Below, one piece after another: positions 46,344 through 50,120 of a DNA stretch of 50,120 bases (position 1 is the first letter of the stretch; the number at the start of each line of letters is the position of its first letter). Location: positions 1,430,438 to 1,480,557 of the forward strand of contig NW_019775746.1 in assembly GCF_001039355.2 (NCBI RefSeq), written 5' to 3'. The translations under genes were made by a program, and so were the position numbers. The stretch comes from Lingula anatina (Eukaryota; Brachiopoda; Lingulata; Lingulida; Lingulidae). Below the pieces are notes generated by a model. That model saw only the letters and a list, made by a program, of their open reading frames with translations. It was not told the DNA's origin and searched no databases.

Positions 46344-48457
46344 AAAAGAAAGAAAGTAAGAAAGAAGGAAAAGGAATCTTATTTCTGTAATGGTGCATAT
46401 GCACCTGTGCTGAAGGCCAGAGGCAGCTTACAAAACCCTTACAATGGTAACCAGGAAACAGGGAGTCTCCATGGCAACCTGCAATAAAGCCACACCTCTC
46501 ACTATATGTTACCTGTACTCTGTCCTGCCTTCACAAGACCCCTCCTAAACACCTCCTTCAGTCTCGGCTTCATGGTGAAGTTTTTGGCGCCCCCTGTGAC
46601 GGAGATGAGAAGGTTTGGCAGCTCCAGGTTCCACTTGTCCATCAACAGCTCTGTCATGATCTCCATGTTGGTGTCTCCAGCCACACGCACATACTACAAT
46701 AGATATACATATACATTATATCATTGATTATATGTTTAATTTACAATGTATCATTGTATTGTATTGTATTGTATTGTATTGTATTGTATTGTATTGTATT
46801 GTATTGTATTGTATTGTATTGTATTGTATTGTAGTGCATTGCATTGTCTTGTATTGTACTACTTTGCACAACATTGTGTTGTATTCACAGTACACACAAC
46901 TATCCTCCAGTCACTGAGGTGGCATGACTGCTGAGCTGGTAACTTTCTGATTTAACATAATGAATTAATTACCAATTTGAATGAATATGAATGAAAATGC
47001 CAGAAAATACCTGAAGGGACATTTTGTATGATATGAGACCCAAACTAACATCATATTTATCTGGGGGCATAATGACTCAAAATTTAGTTTTTTAAAACTT
47101 TAGACAAATTTTCAAGATGAAGTTTTTTTTAGTAGTAAGTCCCCAAAAGTGTCCGACTAGTCTCACCTTCCCTGATCTGTCATTGAACATCTTAAACTCC
47201 ACCTCACCGAAGGCATTAGTAGGTAAGTGTTTGGTGTGTGAGTGAACAGTCCATTTGTCTGGAATGCTGGACTCCCGTGCTTCTGGGGTGTGGGCCTGTT
47301 TTTCACGACCGCAGTAACACACCCTGGAAATGAAATAGAAATATATGCAGGATCAACCGACAGATGAAAAACTTCAGCTTGAAAAGTTAACTCTGAAATG
47401 TAATTAGAAAATATTATTTTACTCAACTATTACTGTACATGCAAATTTTTCTGTCATAAATATTTTAAAAATAATTGGTTATAAATCTTCAATATGTATA
47501 TCAATAATTATTCTCCATTCCACAACCATATGCATTCATATAGCAAAATGGAAAACTTACTTCTTTTCATCAGGAGTTTCACTAGAAAATTAAAAAAAAT
47601 ACATCATAATGTTTTTACATTTTTATACAATATATACAAATATATTATCTACACAAGTCATATTTCCACCATTATTATCAAAATCTCTTACAATATAAAA
47701 AGCATACTGTTCTTACTACTTTATTAATGTGTTAATCATTTTAAGGGATTTATCATATTCTTTACTGAAAAAAATGTACAAAATGAGAAAATTTGACAGA
47801 CTAATACGTAACAACCCATCTTGAATTTAAAACTATCATCAGGTATGATACAAATGGAGAATAAAATTTAATGTTATTGTGATCATTTTCAAAAAAAAAA
47901 AAAAAACTATATAAGAAGCTTAAGTTACAAAGCATTTATATGCACACGAATACATGTTCTTTATGTACGTAAGAGTGTGACTGCAAGTATAAGTGCACGT
48001 GTATGTGTGTGCATGCATGTGAGTGTAAATGAAGAAAAACGAGTGAGTCAGTGAGGACAGGAAAGCAAGCAAATCCCTACTCATCGGCTCCTTTCTTTGA
48101 AGGTTTCTCCATAAAACTGCAACATTCTCGCCGTTTGATGTGTTTTGGGATCCAATCTGATAATTCTAAATCCTAAAATGTACGGAAAAAGTTATAAATG
48201 CTATGATTGTCACAGCCAAATCAATTTTGAGATATTTGCATTATTTTAATACGTAAATAATTCATCCAGAACTTTTCAGCAAAAAAAAAATTATAATAAT
48301 AATATATAAAACTATTTACTTCTTCTGTTTCACAAGGTGGCATTTGTACAGCTCCCGTCTCCTGAACACTTTCAGCTTGGATCACATGCTGTAACTCCAC
48401 CGTGTCATTTGGTACCAGCTCTTCCTCCATGGGGGATACTTTACCATTACGCTTCAT
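25844..48457 (-). CDS. TRPM2-like: TRPM2-type cation channel with NUDT9-like domain
   Basis: Plasma-membrane, probably Ca2+-permeable channel of the TRPM family; vertebrate TRPM2 is opened by ADP-ribose and Ca2+. Exons in order: 48320-48457, 48081-48172, 47561-47581, 47167-47323, 46513-46693, 45553-45737, 45161-45341, 44566-44651, 44257-44354, 43707-43909, 43201-43301, 42734-42868, 42398-42457, 42007-42095, 41479-41549, 41152-41282, 40616-40716, 40025-40253, 39513-39625, 38948-39125, 38014-38400, 37726-37900, 37405-37555, one TRP-helix exon (36258-36451, 34298-34494 or 30605-30801), a five-exon set present twice (32014-33935 or 28256-30260), 27646-27837, 27204-27312, 26700-26837, 26237-26350, 25844-25960. 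All phases agree. The product is 1583-1584 aa (human TRPM2: 1503). An in-frame TAA lies 12 nt upstream of ATG 48457. The NUDT9-like C-terminus identifies the TRPM2 branch. Confidence 0.93.
27487..27552. repeat. (AAAT)n microsatellite
   Basis: About fifteen AAAT units in the intron between exons 27646-27837 and 27204-27312. A similar tract lies at 38845-38882. Confidence 0.95.
27990..28245. repeat. 17-bp minisatellite (copy A side)
   Basis: Units of TGTGTTAGGTATGATAG with T/C and A/G variants, ending about 11 bp before the channel exon at 28256. The same repeat reappears at 31690-31997 at the start of copy B, so the duplication breakpoint lies inside this array. Confidence 0.92.
29647..29790. 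mobile_element. MITE with CCCCCTTTACACTGGACGG ends (copy A)
   Basis: A 144-bp element. Its left end CCCCCTTTACACTGGACGGC is the inverse of the right end GCCGTCCAGTCTTAAGGGGG with two or three mismatches. Its right edge is 18 bp from a channel exon donor (exon end at 29809). It has an orthologous partner at 33317-33460, so the insertion is older than the split of the two copies. Confidence 0.7.
30605..30801 (-). other. TRP-helix exon, second form (copy A)
   Basis: The same exon as 34298-34494 in the other copy of the duplication, with identical protein sequence. Its donor A|GTAAGTTG and its acceptor in a (CT)n tract are both intact. Confidence 0.85.
31690..31997. repeat. 17-bp minisatellite (copy B side)
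   Basis: The same TGTGTTAGGTATGACAG-type units as at 27990-28245, here immediately to the right of the single N at 31689. The array is slightly longer than its partner. Confidence 0.92.
32268..32343. repeat. (CA)n-(A)n expansion present only in copy B
   Basis: On the minus strand the donor of exon 32349-32512 (ACA|GTGAGT) is followed at once by more than 40 T and then a GT repeat. Copy A has only a short interrupted T run at the corresponding place (about 28661-28677). Confidence 0.9.
33317..33460. mobile_element. MITE with CCCCCTTTACACTGGACGG ends (copy B)
   Basis: Counterpart of the element at 29647-29790, at the same place relative to the neighbouring exon in the other duplicate, with a few substitutions. 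Confidence 0.7.
34298..34494 (-). other. TRP-helix exon, second form (copy B)
   Basis: A 197-nt exon encoding [20 protein letters not shown] and [15 protein letters not shown]. It belongs to the upstream (in gene orientation) copy of the 3.6-kb duplication. It differs from copy A (30605-30801) at three silent positions only. Confidence 0.85.
35375..36257. other. unique intronic spacer between TRP-helix exons
   Basis: AT-rich sequence between the second-form and the diverged TRP-helix exons. It includes a G tract at about 36048-36074 containing an N at 36058, which breaks open frames in this part. I see no further exon. Confidence 0.6.
36258..36451 (-). other. alternative TRP-helix exon, diverged form
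   Basis: A 194-nt exon with acceptor TTCTCCAG and donor A|GTAAGTCG. It encodes [20 protein letters not shown]..., the segment following S6, including [14 protein letters not shown]. It is homologous to exons 34298-34494 and 30605-30801 ([20 protein letters not shown]...) but only about half of the residues are identical. All three enter in phase 2 and leave in phase 1. The first half of this version is the closer match to human TRPM2 (FQQVQEHTDQIWKFQR). Confidence 0.82.
37276..37379. repeat. (CT)n/(CA)n compound microsatellite
   Basis: Alternating CT and CA dinucleotide blocks downstream, in gene orientation, of channel exon 37405-37555. The Leu/Ser/His open frames across it are artefacts. 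Confidence 0.95.
37405..39625 (-). other. exons of the six-helix membrane domain and pore
   Basis: Pre-S1: [18 protein letters not shown]1: [19 protein letters not shown]2: [21 protein letters not shown]3: [21 protein letters not shown]4: [21 protein letters not shown]5: [20 protein letters not shown]. Pore helix and filter: [17 protein letters not shown] turret with two Cys and an N-glycosylation sequon ([15 protein letters not shown]) follows, then S6: [17 protein letters not shown]. The filter reads YGEL, not the FGQIP of human TRPM2; acidic YGE-type filters occur in the divalent-permeable TRPM6/7 branch. Confidence 0.9.
38845..38882. repeat. (AAAT)n microsatellite
   Basis: Tetranucleotide repeat followed by AAC/AAG-rich degenerate units, in the intron between the S1-S4 exon and the exon before it. 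Confidence 0.9.
41760..42006. repeat. tandem repeats abutting a channel exon donor
   Basis: Two repeat types in a row: CACTAACACACTTCATGTCT-like units at about 41810-41900, then CTCTCAGACTCCGCCCTCAT-like units up to the donor of exon 42007-42095. The second type runs right to the splice site. Confidence 0.85.
43476..43648. mobile_element. MITE with TGGCCCCATTCAGAATAGG ends
   Basis: A 173-bp element with inverted ends TGGCCCCATTCAGAATAGGG and its perfect inverse, extending about 20 bp. It lies in the intron between channel exons 43707-43909 and 43201-43301. No clear target duplication is seen. Confidence 0.75.
44367..44408. repeat. (AAT)n microsatellite near an acceptor
   Basis: About fourteen AAT units starting 13 bp upstream of the acceptor of exon 44257-44354. 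They occupy the usual branch-point and polypyrimidine zone as an ATT run on the minus strand. Confidence 0.95.
46260..46373. repeat. (AAAG)n microsatellite
   Basis: About 110 bp of AAAG units with interruptions, in the intron between channel exons 46513-46693 and 45553-45737. Confidence 0.95.
46752..46835. repeat. (TATTG)n microsatellite
   Basis: About sixteen perfect pentanucleotide units in the intron upstream of exon 46513-46693. Confidence 0.95.
47561..47581 (-). other. 21-nt microexon
   Basis: An acceptor TTTTCTAG and a donor AA|GTAAGT bracket 21 nt. Joined to the preceding GA they read DETPDEK. The exon is needed or skippable in frame: both flanking exons meet in phase 2, so omission also keeps the frame except for the split codon. 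It lies just before the TRPM homology region. Confidence 0.6.
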
Positions 48458-49184
48458 ACTGGTCACGGTTTACTACTCCACTGGTGCTTTATGCCATAAT
48501 ATCAACTGTGGTTATACTTGAAAGGGACTGAAAGAGATTGACATATATTTGCTGTACCGTGTTGTTCAGAAGTTGTTCATAAATCTCTTAAGCTCTGCAT
48601 ATTTTAATCCCTCCCCCTCCCCCCTTACACACAAAGAGAGAGAGAGAGAGAGAGAGAGAGATACAACATTGTCACTAGACAAATGTGAGTCCAGTAATGT
48701 ATTCAAATAATTTAATTAACAAAGACACAAGGTAAAATCCCAACTTTAATACAGTGTGGGGTAGTTTTGACCTGACATCCATTCACCATGCAGAAAGACA
48801 CCTCCATTTATTCTCCACTACTACCGTCTCTTCCAGCGAGAAACTAGACATGATGCCACCTTCAGATAACAGTGTGACTTAGCTAGAGATCCCATTGACT
48901 CAGTTTTCGACCTTACAAATTAAGCCTGCGGTAAATACCTAGCAAGTAAGGCCGATAACTGAAACAAGAAATCCTAGAATTTTTCCCACTTGCTAGTCGA
49001 CCTAGGGATTTATAATTGCTGCTTACAAAGTTACTTTTTTTAGAAATATCCGTAACCACTAACCTTTGAACAAGATGTATGCACTATGATGCCCCTTGTT
49101 ATTAACAATCAAGACAACGCCGCTGATTTGTCATTTTTTGGCAACTTTTTTCCTTTGACAGTGTCAACCTTTAAAACTGGCAAT
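48458..49184. promoter_or_regulatory. upstream region of the TRPM2-like gene
   Basis: Should contain the 5' UTR and promoter of the channel gene, and possibly of a divergent gene at 49185. A (GA)n tract lies at 48636-48661. I see no diagnostic motif beyond chance-level words. Confidence 0.4.
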
Positions 49185-49265
49185 ATGGCGGATTTACCTC
49201 GTACCTTCAACTGGGCTTGTGCACCACGTTATTTTAACCGGAAGTACCCATATTTGAGGTACGAG
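49185..49265 (+). CDS. candidate first coding exon of an unidentified divergent gene
   Basis: An ATGGCGG start, in a context like that of the PFDN5 start (ATGGCGG), opens MADLPRTFNWACAPRYFNRK.... Two consecutive donor sites follow: AG|GTACGA after 49258 and GAG|GTAAAG after 49265. I do not recognise the product and no second exon is visible before the window ends. It would be head to head with the channel gene at about 730 bp. It may be chance. Confidence 0.3.
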
Positions 49266-50120
49266 GTAAAGCTTACCACAGGTGCTTGGTGGTTGCTAAG
49301 CGACAAGTATCATTACTGTAAGACGATATAATGTCCAGAACAAACATGAACAAAAGATGTCTATATTTAATTTACTTCATAAAAGATGTGAGTGACGTGA
49401 ATGAAAAATCGAAATCAAGGTTTGCTTAAGATAGCGCGGCGAAATGAAAGCTTCTTGTTCTTGTTTGTAAGGACGTGAAACGTCAAGCGCCCCATTTTCG
49501 TGACTCGTTCTTGCGGCTTTTTATTCCCGCCCTTCGTGAAATTAAGACATCATATACACAGTAATCCGACATTTTCATGATTTTTGACGCGCATTTTCAG
49601 TGAAATATAAAAGAAGTTTATTTAATTTTATTTGTAAATCGATGACTTTTAAGTTAAAATTTCCCGTGCGCTATGCATGATCAGTAGCCCCACACCCCTT
49701 ACCCCCGCCCAATGACACTCTTGTGATTAATCTTATTAGTAGGCCTACGTTTTCTATAGTTTTTATTCTTCTGTAGTACATATTGATCTAATTTATAATT
49801 TCCTAGAAGGCTCACTGTCAAAAGTGCGATAGCTCTGAATTATGTAAATATAGAGAACACGGTGTTCCATCTAACGCATCGTCTGCCAGCCATGCAGTGC
49901 TATAGCCTATACAGGGCCTATCACTGCTTCACCCCGCCCTGTTGCTAACTTCATTTTCAAAGGAAAAACAAAATCAATTAGGAATGTCTTAACTTATGAC
50001 AGAACCTATGACGGAAATGGTCACGGTTAGCAAAGGTTTTTTAAAGACCAATTTCAAATTTCGTAGACCTACTTTTAAAATTGTCTACCGCTTAATTGTA
50101 GGCCTACCAGGCCCGTAGCT
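49266..50120. other. right-end flank, nothing identified
   Basis: No exon with convincing splice sites, no RNA gene and no transposon ends are recognised. GC-richer pieces around 49430-49560 fit a promoter-proximal or first-intron location if the exon at 49185 is real. Confidence 0.4.

Larger units (their letters stand above)
42398..47323 (-). other. exons of the TRPM N-terminal homology region
   Basis: Ten exons from 47167-47323 to 42398-42457 encode about residues 84-546, the large cytoplasmic TRPM homology region, which in TRPM2 also contributes to ligand binding and assembly. Hallmarks: [88 protein letters not shown] and [18 protein letters not shown]. These match the usual TRPM order without gaps. 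Confidence 0.92.

Overview
This is AT-rich animal (metazoan) nuclear DNA. It holds three intron-rich protein genes that I could rebuild exon by exon from splice sites, reading-frame phase and family resemblance. A fourth, weakly supported first exon lies near the right end. Many short non-autonomous DNA transposons, many microsatellites and allele-like local duplications point to an outbred marine invertebrate. A lancelet or another deuterostome would fit, but the sequence alone does not settle the species.

Layout: (1) 1742-21343, minus strand: a CP2-family transcription factor (TFCP2/LSF/UBP1 type), about 549 aa. It has a CP2 DNA-binding domain, a SAM-like domain and a C-terminal oligomerisation domain. 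Its exon 2 exists in two homologous, frame-compatible copies. (2) 21344-21898: a short head-to-head intergenic region with a palindromic CRE, a likely shared promoter. (3) 21899-23811, plus strand: prefoldin subunit 5 (PFDN5), five coding exons, 162 aa. (4) 24431-25775: convergent intergenic DNA. (5) 25844-48457, minus strand: a TRPM2-type cation channel of 34 coding exons and about 1584 aa. It carries the TRPM N-terminal homology region, six membrane segments with a pore, a TRP helix, a coiled coil and a C-terminal NUDT9-like ADP-ribose domain. (6) 48458-50120: upstream flank with a candidate divergent first exon at 49185.

Two things stand out. First, the channel has a diverged alternative exon for the segment just after S6 (the TRP helix). 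The phases at its two ends force the versions to be mutually exclusive. Second, about 3.6 kb carrying six channel exons occurs twice in tandem (about 28074-31688 and 31690-35374), with a single N exactly at the junction. A second single N (24184) splits a duplicated PFDN5 3' UTR in the same way. This pattern suggests two alleles laid end to end by the assembly. A real tandem duplication would still be in frame and would add a second 274-residue cytoplasmic module.

The three genes have no obvious joint pathway: one is a transcription factor, one a chaperone subunit for actin and tubulin folding, and one a nucleotide-gated channel. No prokaryotic genes, CRISPR arrays, rRNA or tRNA genes were found. 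No wholly new system is claimed. The best candidates for new biology are the two exon-duplication cases and the unusual Nudix box of the channel.
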